From: Chamaecrista fasciculata
Lineage: Eukaryota; Streptophyta; Magnoliopsida; Fabales; Fabaceae
Reading direction: 5' to 3'
Length of the DNA: 64,000 nt
Assembly: GCA_003254925.1 (NCBI GenBank)
Contig: QANZ01031389.1
Span: forward strand, 142,484-206,483
How positions within the stretch are numbered: position 1 is the stretch's first letter; each line of letters starts with the position of its first letter. The translations under genes and the position numbers were made by a program. Below the pieces are notes generated by a model, which made no database searches, was not told the DNA's origin, and saw only the letters and a list, made by a program, of their open reading frames with translations. Positions 40,602 to 51,655 of the stretch are shown one piece after another.

Positions 40602-43600
40602 ATGATGGCCTCGCTCTTGAATCCTTCGATTATCTTCCAATTCCATAGTCAGACTCAGTTGCCTTGCTTCACTTCAACGTCAGGTTCGCTTTTCGTGCAC
40701 CACCCTCTCCTAATATAACTCTCGCTATTAAGCCCATAACCATAATCAATTTTGTTCACATTGATGGTCGTCAGCTGAAATATTGAGCATTAGCAGAAGA
40801 AACCCTTGGTACAACTTCAATCCACTGAGTTCTATTCGGTCTGAGAAATGCCATTTTCGATGTAATCATAGTGTTTCAATGACTTCTTCTTCCGAGACAT
40901 CTTCGTCAGGCGTCGGTAATACATCGAAGAGAGTGTGGATATGGACCACAAACAAGGAGGTCATGACGGCTGCCGTCGAAAGTGGATGGAATACTTTCGT
41001 TTTCTCACCGCAGCATCGTCATCTTGCCACCGAATGGTCATGTAAGTCCACTGCGTATTTCATCTTCCATTTTTTGTTTTCTTGAAGTCGCAACTTTTTA
41101 TGCCCATTGGCCATTTGTTACAATGGTGTCCCGTTTAGGGTGAATCATGTTGATGAAGCAGAATGTGGTATGTTTAAATAATCTCTGAATTTGGTATTTT
41201 GTTCATGACGGAAACAGCGATTGCAGTAATATGCCCTCTTTTTATTGGTGAAGGAGAGATTTCCGATGGCCAGAGTAGTAGGGTTGCTACGGTTTTCGAT
41301 GTTTCAACTTCTGAAGAGTTAGAGCGACTTAGTCCTGCGGACGATCAGGCAGAAAATATAGTCATTAACTTATTAGATTGGCAGGTATGCCCATTTCTGA
41401 CTGCGAGTTGTGCTTGAGAATATTTTGTGTAGTTTGGTGAATAGTAAGTAATCAATTAATCATGCCGACCCATGATGTCTTTGTGTCGACAGTATATTAT
41501 TCGAATTTGGATCCTCTGAATTTGCTTGCTTCCTCTAGAGTTCAATGTGTTCTATTATTACTCTGACTAGTTCAATTTTCTTTGAAATTTGTTGTTTAAT
41601 CTCTTAAATAACTTCCACGCTTGGTGTTGGAGACTTGAAGTTATTCTGAGTTAGTGAGTTTCTCAATCATCATATAGGCATTCAGCTGTCATATGTAAAT
41701 TATGTTTATAGACTGTGATCTCTTTTTGCAAAGCTCAATAATGTTACCTGTAGCATGATCACTTTCCAACATTTGTTCGCAGCATCACCTCATCAATGAT
41801 ACTAGAACAGAAGTTTGGTCTGCCTTTTAAAATTGATAATGATAATTTGTTTTCAATAATTGACATTAGCCATTCTGAATAACATTTTTGCTCTGCCTTA
41901 TTCTCCTTGAAAGGTTTTTAACTCCGCTAATTTCCTTTTTTATCCAATTGCTTAGGTAATACCTGCAGAGAACATTGTGGCAGCATTTCAGAGAAGCCAA
42001 AAGACAGTGTTTGCCATCTCCAATAATCCGTCTGAAGCTCAGATTTTTCTTGAGGTATATATTAGGAGTATAGGACTGATAAAAGTGTAAAATTTTGGCC
42101 AAGTTGAAGCTGATTTAACTGGGCATTGTAATAAACTTTCACAGCTAACTTTCATCTAGCAATTGTACCCTTTGGACTTCTGTAGGCACTGGAAAGAGGT
42201 CTGGGTGGGATAGTTCTGAAAGTAGAAGATCTTGAACCTCTCCTTGAGCTGAAGGTAATTTATACCTGAGGGAAGCTTCTTTGGTTTGAGGTCTGGCCTC
42301 TATTTTCACTTTAGAATCTTTCAGGAGTACTTTGATCGAAGAAATGAAGAAAACAAACAACTGAAATTGACCAAGGCCACTATCACATCTGTTAATGTGG
42401 TTGGAATGGGGGATCGTGTTTGTGTCGATCTCTGTAGCCTCATGAAACCAGGTGAAGGACTTCTGGTATGCATCGATGTCCATTGCTAACTAAAATATTT
42501 GTGACCTGATATATAGAAGCATTGGTTCTTACCGGAAAAATATTACACATAGGTTGGATGTTTTGCTAGAGGATTATTTCTTGTTCACTCAGAATGCTTG
42601 GAGTCAAGTTACATTGCAAGCAGACCTTTCCGGGTGAATGCTGTAAGTGCTTCACTCAATTTTTGAGCTTGAAATTATTATGTTCATAATCATAGCTAGT
42701 GGACCTATGAAAATAAATTGCTCCTATCATTAAAGATTCAGCGCAAATGGGTGTAGTTTGATATCAATGATCAAAGGTTCCTGTGCTGATGTGTGTAATT
42801 TTCACCATCCAATGTGGAATATATGATTTTCTATACTCATATATAGAACTTGATCAAAGTTCGACCTAGCAAGTATGGACACTTTATTTTGAGTTAGTGT
42901 TGTTGAGTCGGACGCGGATAGCTCAACACATTCCATGAGTGTCAGAATTTAAAATAATTTTTTCACGACTTTAACACAGCGAAAAATAGAAAAGATTGAC
43001 ACATGACAAATAGATATTGTAATTTTTGAAAGTTTCATCAATATTTGTAGATTTCTAATAGTCTCTTCATTTGTATATTGTTAGAATTACAATATATATA
43101 TATATATATATTTCATGTCATGTAATTTAAAAAATTTGGTGCATTAGTGTATTCTATGTTCATGTCAGTGTATTCTATATCCGTGTTGTTTCATACTACT
43201 TATGAACATAGCCATGCCTTGTTGCTCTTAACAGGGGCCTGTACATGCCTACGTTGCTGTTCCAGGAGAAAAAACATGTTACCTATCAGAATTAAAAGCA
43301 GGAAAAGAAGTGATCGTAGCTGATCAGCAGGGCCAGCAAAGAATAGCAATTGTTGGGCGTGTAAAGATTGAGAGAAGACAACTAATCGTTGTGGAGGCTA
43401 AGGTTTGTGTGAATTTGAAAAGTTTTCTTTTCGTGTTTCAAACTGTTCTTTGAGTTTATTAGGCAAGTTTCCCTTAACTTTTCATTATAATAATCGTTTT
43501 TGCAGAGAGATATTGATGATCAGACTATTTACAGCATTCTTCTGCAGAATGCAGAGACGGTGGCCTTAGTTTGCCCCTCCCAAGGTAATACTTTTTCCCT

Positions 43601-43791
43601 ATTCTATGAAGTTTGACTTATTTCTTCGTGTTCCCATATTTGTTCATTATTTTCTCTATTTAGGAAATGCACTATCAAAAACAGCTGTGCCTGTGACCTC
43701 TCTGAGAGTTGGAGATGAAGTTTTGTTGAGAATACAAGGAGGGGCTCGACATACAGGAATTGAAATTCAAGAATTCATAGTTGAGAACTGA
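40602..43791 (+). CDS. 3-dehydroquinate synthase II-like protein (archaeal DHQS family), plastid-targeted
   Basis: Ten exons, 40602-40683, 40775-41041, 41218-41384, 41956-42054, 42186-42254, 42325-42465, 42553-42642, 43235-43402, 43506-43584 and 43664-43791, give 429 residues. The N-terminus ([20 protein letters not shown]..) is Ser-rich and acid-poor, like a chloroplast transit peptide. The mature part matches the family from [20 protein letters not shown] through [37 protein letters not shown] and [20 protein letters not shown]. In archaea this NAD-dependent enzyme makes dehydroquinate from an aminodideoxyheptulosonate. Plants already have the classical AroB-type DHQS, so the function of this homologue is unknown to me. 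An in-frame upstream ATG at 40566 is possible. A MITE of the GTGTCC type lies in intron 7. Confidence 0.9.
42868..43192. mobile_element. GTGTCC-type MITE in DHQS II intron 7, older copy
   Basis: Shares its left start (TATGGACACTT.ATTTTGAG), central AATAGATATT.TAATTTTT and right part (TCATGTCATGTAA.TTTAAAAA) with the better-preserved element at 43877-44212. Boundaries are approximate. Confidence 0.6.
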
Positions 43792-43876
43792 ACAATAACA
43801 TATTTATTTGACTTAGTTTATGATATCACAAGTTGCATCCACGTGATCTGAGAAGTGATACAATCTCATGCATAAC

Positions 43877-44212
43877 CTAAGAATCATGGACACTTCATTT
43901 TGAGGGCGTGTCCTCATGTCAGACATATGTCCGTGTCCGACACCCGTACGACACCCACACGACACATATTCATAAGTTTTAAAATATAAAATTAATTTTT
44001 TGTGACTTTAAAATAACAAACAATATAAAATAATAATACATATGACATATTATGAATAGATATTATAATTTTTAAGGTTCTCATCAACATTTGTGGATTA
44101 ATTATTTATATATATAAATATATGCCGTGTCGTGTCATGTAAGTTTAAAAATTTGACGTGTCGATGTGTTTGTGTCGTATCCCGTATCCTTGTCAGTGTC
44201 CATGTTTCATAG
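43877..44212. mobile_element. GTGTCC-type MITE with 8-bp target duplication
   Basis: TGCATAAC flanks it at 43869-43876 and 44213-44220. Termini CTAAGAATCATGGACACT and the complement of AGTGTCCATGTTTCATAG are inverted repeats. The sub-ends carry CGTGTCCGACACCCGTACG-type phrases in both orientations. An 8-bp duplication points to the hAT superfamily, 9 bp with one mismatch to Mutator. Confidence 0.75.
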
Positions 44213-44542
44213 TGCATAACATTAAAAAATAGTGGAAGGCTTACCTGTTTAGTAGGTTATCACTCCAATTTAACATAAATCAAATTTTGATCCAAGTTTT
44301 TTTAATAGAAGCTATAAAATTATCTAAAATTAGAAGAAACAATTGTACTAATATAATTTTCTATTGTGAATAATTTAAATCAATTTTAAACACCCTTACA
44401 AATAAAAGACCCTGTACACTGAAATATCTTAATAGATTACATTATAACAATAGAATAATTCGGACAAAAAATATATATAACACATACAATATGCATAAGA
44501 TTGTTGTATTATCAAATTTGCTTAATGTTCAATGATAACATT

Positions 44543-44555
44543 TTTTTTGGCCTGA
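44543..44555 (-). mobile_element. Micro-retroposon: 13 nt, TCAGGCC(A)6, 16-bp exact target duplication
   Basis: GTTCAATGATAACATT occurs at 44527-44542 and 44556-44571 without mismatch. The insert is TTTTTTGGCCTGA. It is the shortest insert of the set. Confidence 0.75.
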
Positions 44556-44849
44556 GTTCAATGATAACATTGCTAAAAAGATTAAGTTCTTAATAATCAA
44601 ATAGTTTTGAATTTAACACATAATTGACTCAGCATTGATGTGTTAGAGAATTGTTAAAAAAAATTAAAAAATATAAATTATTCTTGTTGGAAGCTTTTTA
44701 GATTTAAAAGACTCTTCAAAGATATTAATACACTGCTACTTTATATAATTCGTAGGCATTAAAAATTGTGGGGTTCAAGCATAAAATGACACACTATAAT
44801 AATTGGCACAGTTGTTCCATCTACACCGCTTAAAATTTGGTATAAATAA

Positions 44850-45150
44850 ATATTACATATTGCGACGGTTTACAACCGTTGTCATATATATTTTTGAAAA
44901 TTTGAAATATATATATAGCGGCATTTTCAAACTGCTGCGTATATTTTTTTGAAATATTTGGTGACGGTTTGAAATGGTCAAAAGAATGTCGATGACAATT
45001 TAGCGGCCTTTATTCCGGAGGCGAAAAAAACTCTTGCAAAATGATTCCCAACGATGATAACTCTGGCCGGTATAGGACATTTAACAAGGGATAATGGTCT
45101 TCTTAACAAACGCTGAATGTCACCAAAAAAAAACGTTGCCGAATGCAAGC
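44850..45150. mobile_element. Remnant of a CACTA-type subterminal repeat region
   Basis: Imperfect palindromic motifs of the form GCGACGGTTT..AACCGTTG, AGCGGCATTTTCAAACTGCTG, GACGGTTTGAAATGGTC and AGCGGCCTTTATTCCGG occur every 50 bp or so. Such GCGGTTT/AACCGC arrays are typical of the subterminal regions of plant CACTA (En/Spm) transposons. No terminus or transposase is seen. Confidence 0.5.
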
Positions 45151-47248
45151 AATATCAATCCTTCAACATAATATTTAACTAAATTGATGATATATATTGT
45201 CATTGATAACAAATATTTTAATAAATACATAATTATTTTTTGTATTAACAACATTAATTTATAAAAAAAATCAAAAAGATTTATATGAAGTATCAAAACT
45301 CAAAAATATAAAAAAAAAAAGTTATAAGAAAATTTATATTTTTATCCTTAAATTTATACCGAATCAACAGTTTAATATCTAAATAATAAAAATACATGAC
45401 CCTATCTTAAAATAATCATAATTGTCAACTATTAGTACATGAAACATTAGTCGTCGTCTAATCAAAAAGATATAGACGTTAAATAATGTTGACATGGTCT
45501 GTTGTCTATGTGATTGCCCATTTAGATGAATTAATTAAAACGGAAATGACATTCGCCAAAAAGACAAAATTCCAAAAGAAAGTCTCAAATTAAACAAACT
45601 TTAGTGATCACCCATTTTTAACTTGTACTTAATTAGAGTTTGAAAAGAAATAAGAGAATTAAAAAGATGAATATTGGATACTACAATGTAAGTATTACTA
45701 AACTTTCTTAGCTCCAGCCGCACCTCCAAATGGATGGGGTATAAAGATTTGGATGTGTTCCTCGTACATTAGATAATCAAATGTGAAATTTAACAATGTT
45801 CACGTACATATACATTTAACATCCATATCACTAGATCAAAATAGGATGGTTCTCAAAACCAACCAGTTAACATTTGTTATTATCATTTGATCACCAAATT
45901 GTATATATATATATATTATTTAGAGATTAATTAAATCATAAAATGTGTATAAATTAGTTAAGGATTTAGGTTTAACGCACCATTTCCAAGTAAGTAATTA
46001 GTTTTATCTAAAAACATTAAAAATTATAATTTATGAAAATGAAGCAATTTTTTTTCACGCTGCATGTGTCTGTACGGGCGGTGTTGATTAGTTAGCACTT
46101 AGCAGTACCAGCAGACTCTCTGTAATGTTTATTCTACTGGAAGTCTACTCTATATTTATCAACTTTTTGGCAGATACCTACAAACAAACTTTTCTGTGTG
46201 TGTGTGTGTGAGAAAAGAGAGAGAGAGAGAATTGGTTTTGCTTTGGCTTTGGCAGTAGCTCACATGGCATCTCTCTACAGTATACAGAGTTAAGTAGTTT
46301 CCCTTGTCAGAATAAAATTGGCAAACGTCGCCTTCAAATATCAGGCACCATCCCTCACTATCTTTCTCTTCTTTTCCATTATCTTCATTTCTCTTTTTCT
46401 TGAATTGTGTGTATTTTCTTCTCTCCTTAGATGGCTTGATCCAACCCCACCTCATTTTTTTTACCTGATGCTGAGGTTTGCTCTATAAAGTCCCAGCTAA
46501 ATTTGGCTTCTCAATCAACATAACGACAAGACTTCTCATTAACCTGAGCTCTGAGCTTTCTCCAAAAGCCCCTTTTCTTTCTTTTCTTTTTTAATTTTGT
46601 TCAGTGTCCATGATATCATCTCATATATGATTCCAAAGCACCAACATCGATCTAACATCAATAAAATAAATATATATAATTCTCAAACAATATTGCACAC
46701 GCAGATTCCCATTGTTATTCATGGCCCATACTTGATGCCAGAGCTGGAAATCCACTTACAGCCACATGTGCCTTAACTAGCTACGATTTATCTTTTTTTC
46801 TTTTATATATATATATATCAAATGGTACTATTATATATATATATATATATTATCATATATAGAGATAATATCTTTTACTCAATGTAATTTTATTTGAAGT
46901 AGTATTGAAGATTAAATATGAATATTTAATTTCACGAGTATTTAAATCTGAATTCAAACACACTGTTGGTATATATGTGTGTGTTTATGTATGTAATTGG
47001 GTAGCTCATTCTCCTCTAAAGTGTATGGGAAAAGATATTGCACAATGCACACTACTTGCACTAATACACAATTAAAGTCTCAGAAATTCCTCATTTAAGA
47101 AAATCGTTCAAATTTTATACACCAAATCTACATGGATCATCAAGAGAAACACAAATTGAAAGTGGACTGAAAAATTAAGTGAAGAAGAAGCTAAGGCTAA
47201 GTTTTCTTGACAAGGATCAAATTTACCAAATATCTGGAAGTGGGGGAA
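45151..47248. other. Spacer between DHQS II and the HD-Zip gene
   Basis: No gene seen. Contains a compound (TG)n(GA)n microsatellite at 46195-46231, (TA)n runs at 45900-45920, 46803-46820 and 46831-46852, pyrimidine-rich sequence at 46360-46430, and the 3' untranslated region of the minus-strand HD-Zip gene at its right end. Confidence 0.5.
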
Positions 47249-49304
47249 TCAATGAAAATGGTTGTTGTGGTCATGAGGCCAGGTCCAGAAGTTCTGGTGC
47301 TGATCATCATGATGATGATGATCAATATTGTTGGCACTATTAAACATATTGGAGACGAAGGTTTCATCTTGGAGATCTGATCTTGATGAGAAATGAAGAA
47401 GTTGCGAGATGGTAGGAGGAGTAGGCTTATTATTATTAAGTAGGCTTGTGGTGGTAGATGATGGTACAAGCTGGCTTTTCCCATTATTCTGAGAACACAC
47501 AGGACTATTCATGATTGTTGGTGTTCTTGAAAGATCCAAATTCATGTCTGAGCTGTTGTCGCTTCCGTTGTTGCTCCATGAACCCTCGTTTTCTTTCTTC
47601 ATGTGGTGAAGTACTGTTCCACCTTCACACGAATCTCTTCCTTTAATGGCTTGTAACTGCATCCAGTTAGTTACATTAATTAAACCATGGTAAAATTTCA
47701 AACACTAGTCAAGGACAACGACGTACAAGGTTATATATCATTTATCAACCAACCAAGTCTTTCATATACCCATCAACTAAACATACAATTTGGTTACACA
47801 ATTCAATTCAATTCCTGAAAATTTAGATTACACACTTTTTTGTCTTGTGGAAGTAATACAGTTTAGTTCCTTAAATCTATTTTATAGGGTCTAACTTGTA
47901 ATAAAAAAATAATTAAAATATATTAATTCTATGATTTTCAAGAATTGAGTTATTAGCTCATGTGTGGACCAATTTATATGTTTACTCAAATTTAATAGTG
48001 AGATTTGGATTAATTTGGATCAATGCAACTAATGAATGACCAAAAACCTACTAAAGATTTATGTATGTATGTGTATATATATATATAAGAGATAGATGCA
48101 ATTGGGAGTTGTTTTTAGTTCTGCCACACTGACACTTCACAAGAATGATCAGACAGACTAATGAAGAAAGAAGTTATAATGAGCTAAGCTAAGGGAATCG
48201 ATGACTTATTAAAAAAGCCACTATTACTGATGCATGTGGGATCAGTAAACAAGTCATCAATATATCAAACGGTTTTTTTGCAGTAAATTAAATGTGATAA
48301 TTAAAAGCACCAAAACTATGACAAGAAACTGCATATATACTTTGTTAGGCTTTTTCCGCTAGTGAGAATTTAAATTCTTGAAGCAGCCTAGTGTAATTCT
48401 AAAATTTTGTATGTGAAAAAACTATATAATTTTATACATAAAAAAGTATGTTATTGTATAGTGAAGGGATCTTGGTTGAAACTTGAACTGAAACATAGCC
48501 AAGAATTGAGCAAATTGGCCCCAAGCAAGTCCCGAATTTGTGAATTAGATAAGCATAGTATACAAGATCTATCCAATAATAAAATATATGTACCGACCTC
48601 AGCGTGAAGTTTTTGGTTGTGAAGCTTAAGAGCATCGTTGTCAGCCTTGAGAGAATCAAACTGTTTCTTAAGGATTTCATACTCTTTCTCAAGATTCTTG
48701 GTCTTCCATCTAGCTCGCCTATTCTGAAACCATATGGCGATCTGCCTAGGCTGCAACCCAAGCGCCTTGGCGAGCTCCATCTTCCTCTCTGGCTCAAGCT
48801 TGTTCCCAACCTCAAAACTCTTCTCCAAAGCCTTCACTTGCTCCACGTTCAGCCTCTTCTTCTTCTCTCCCATCATCATCATCATCCCTACGCTCCCGTC
48901 GTCCGACACCGCCTCCTCCTCCTCCTCCGATGCTCGCTCCATCCCGGAGAACGACATCGACCGCTTCATCATAAACCCTCCTCCTCCCCCTACAAAAAAA
49001 AATATAATTATTAAATCTCTTATTGTCGACTAAAAGATACTGTCTGATTCTTATAAAAAAAATTTAAAATAAGAGAGGAAANGTCTCTGGTTGTCGACTA
49101 AAAGATACTGTCTGATTCTTATAAAAAAAAATTTTAAATAAGAGAGGAAGAAAAAAAAGGAGGTATAGTACTAGTAGGAGGTTGGAAGTGTTGAGGAGGT
49201 GGTAATGGAGGAAAGGGTTTGAGAGATGTGGGTGAGTGAGGGTCATGATGATGATAGTCATCATGTGTGTGAAACATGAAGCTGTGATGAGGAGGAAAAG
49301 CCAT
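47249..49304 (-). CDS. HAT7: Class I HD-Zip transcription factor, HAT7/ATHB13-like
   Basis: Three exons on the minus strand, 49172-49304, 48598-48989 and 47249-47656, give 310 residues. The N-terminus [20 protein letters not shown] followed by a Pro-rich run resembles HAT7. Then come [13 protein letters not shown], a Glu run and five Met, the homeodomain at about 87-141 (WFQNRRARW at 131-139) and a leucine zipper from 142 to about 175 ([20 protein letters not shown]). The third exon carries [20 protein letters not shown], an S/T-rich region and a His-rich C-terminus with NFWTWP, as in this subclass. Class I HD-Zip proteins bind CAATNATTG pseudopalindromes as dimers in the nucleus. The first intron contains a duplication around an N but splice sites outside it fit: donor at 49171-49170, acceptor at 48991-48990. 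Confidence 0.9.
49014..49150. repeat. About 68-bp duplication around N at 49082 in the HD-Zip intron
   Basis: TTGTCGACTAAAAGATACTG and the following 40 bases occur both before and after the N. The duplicated stretch is intronic, so the coding sequence is not affected. Likely assembly artefact. Confidence 0.8.
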
Positions 49305-51461
49305 GGAAGTATACAACAAGATTAATTATGGAATATGAATTATATGTATATATATATATATGATAGGGTCATGCAGATATAGATCATGAAAGAAATATAT
49401 ATAATAATAAGATGGAAAACAAATTAAGGGGTTGGCATCCACTGGGGATGGATCATTGATCACAGGGTTTGGCTCTCACTCTCATGCTGGTGACAGAGGT
49501 TTCAGATTCAGAGAGAAAAGGGGAGGATAATGGTTAATGGATACTCTGATAGAGAAAGAGAGAAAGCGAAAGCTCTCTCATTTCTTCCTTCTTCTTCTTT
49601 TTTATTAATTTATTAATTAACAAAAAAGTATAATCAAAGTTTAGAGCTTTGCTGGACCCCACAATCCAGGCCCCCAGCTAGCCTCTTATTAACTCTTAAT
49701 TTCTCTCTCTCTATATTTTTCTGCTACAGTACTGTAATATGAAAGATATCAGCTTTGCATTAAAGATAAGCTTCAAACTCAATGATTCCACATTTAACTT
49801 CCCCCACAACATAATATATAATATATTCTTTTTTCTATGCATTTTTTGGCCTTATATATATTGCTTACCCGGAGCCTGTAACCACAGATTGGGATCGAGC
49901 AACTCTATGGTATGGTTGGCCCCTGTCCACTCCATATATCAAATAAAACAATAAAAAAAAAAATCTAGAAGTTGCTTGCTTTGGTATACATAATTATTGC
50001 ATCCATCTACATTTTTTCTTCAGTTGTTTTTTTCTTTGCTTCTCTCAAAAAAAAATAGTCACTAGAATTAATTATGTTTAAAATAAATATTGTCAAACAC
50101 TAAATATAAGTAATTCTTTCCACAAAATCAACCCTAGGCCGCTTTGGTATACATAACTATTGCATATCCGTATACATTCATATAGTGATATAGAGTTGTT
50201 TATTGTTTTTTTTNTCCTATTTTTTTCATTACATCTCAAACTAATCCAAACACCATTTTCATTACATAATTTTCTCATTACCATTTCATTACATAAAATC
50301 ATCATTTCATTACCTACTTCTAATTCAAACACACCCTAAATATCTTCGGTATATATATCTAGTCTGGTTGATTCGAGTTGGTTAAAGTAATAAAGATAGA
50401 TAGATAGCAAGTTTTTTTAATTTTTACAGAAGGGAAATGAAGGGAAGGCAGTATGGTGAAGGACAAAAAATGACAACTTTATAGGTCGAATCTTGGGACT
50501 GTGGCATAGGCCAAACAATACCCACTTGATGATGTGGTCAGAGAGGGGGGTAACTTGTTAGGTCATGTGTGACGAGGAAACCCTGGCATTTGGAACATGA
50601 AAGTCCAGAATCCAAGGAGATTTCAATAATATATTATTTTGAAATTTTGAAGTAGCCATCATTTTTTATACAGTGACGAAGGAAACTTGCACTCGGATTT
50701 AATTTATTTAATGCGACTCTGGCGTCGATCCGTTTGGCTACTTTATTATTGGGATTTTCGAATATACTCACTACTTAGTTTAATTTATACTCATATGCAT
50801 AATCATTTGTTATATATAATTAATCCTGATCATCTCTTGGTTAGACTGTGCACGTACAGTAAATTCGCGGGATGATCGAACGAAAAACTAAAGTAAGGGG
50901 ATAAAAGAAGCAACAAAAGTTTTCTGAGACTAAATTAACCCAAAACACAGAAATTCTGATATGTTGCAATGTTTTTCATGTACTAAATGGTATATTATCA
51001 TCCATCAGATGTGGAAGGCATCTTTTTGATTAGGTAGCATTGCATAAATAGTATATATATATTGGTGATTGAAAGAAAGATATAATAAAAACTTTTGGAA
51101 AGGAAATAAAGGAGGGGGGGGGCATAACATAAGGACTAAAAAGGAGAGAGTAATGCATATGGCACATAGGAGGGTATGGGAGAGGATGTCTTTTATCCAA
51201 TGAGGGAGAAATCATTGGGTACTCTCACTTTTCCAATGCTAAGCGTATCTAGGGGAAGCTGAGGAACCCACCACCCTCTCCTCGTTACAATTTTATTGTT
51301 ACATTGGTTTTTGTGGCACACACTTACACATGCACTCTACCTATACCTATACCTATACCCTCTAGTGCACCTACTCAAGGGTGGGCAATAGGGACCCCAC
51401 CAAGTGTGCAGTGTTTAGTGTGTCTAGTCTCTACTGGATTATTATAAGGATTATAATAACA
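49305..51461. other. HD-Zip upstream region and spacer
   Basis: Promoter and leader of the minus-strand HD-Zip gene (CT/GA-rich at 49550-49605), then a MITE-like stretch at about 49980-50340. There TTTGGTATACATAA.TATTGCAT occurs twice (49981 and 50141) and repeated CATTTCATTACATAA phrases end in AAACACACCCTAAAT. No gene is seen. Confidence 0.45.
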
Positions 51462-51655
51462 GTTTTATCCGGTTGGTAAAGAGTTAACTCATGATTTATA
51501 AAGTCGTGAATTCGAATTTTGTTATCAAGATAAAGGTCTTATTGATAGGCGATCTATAATTACCTTTGTAAGTGCTCATAAAGTCTGGAAGTATACCTGA
51601 CCTTAATGAGTCATCAGGGTCCAACTCACCTAAACTATTTCTTAAGAAAAAAAAT
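51462..51655 (+). mobile_element. tRNA-derived SINE (family 1), 12-bp exact target duplication
   Basis: ATTATAATAACA flanks it exactly at 51450-51461 and 51656-51667. The element starts GTTTTATCCGGTTGGTAAAG (A box), has GTGAATTCGAATTTTG (B box) and ends CTCACCTAAACTATTTCTTAAG plus an A run. Same family as the minus-strand copy at 30794. Confidence 0.85.

Noticed and set aside
47197-47484. Frame overlapping the last HD-Zip exon
   Set aside because: It is a shifted frame on the same strand as the real exon; the in-frame protein matches the HD-Zip family.
48604-49033. Two plus-strand frames opposite the HD-Zip exon
   Set aside because: They are antisense shadows of the Leu/Glu/Met-rich coding sequence.
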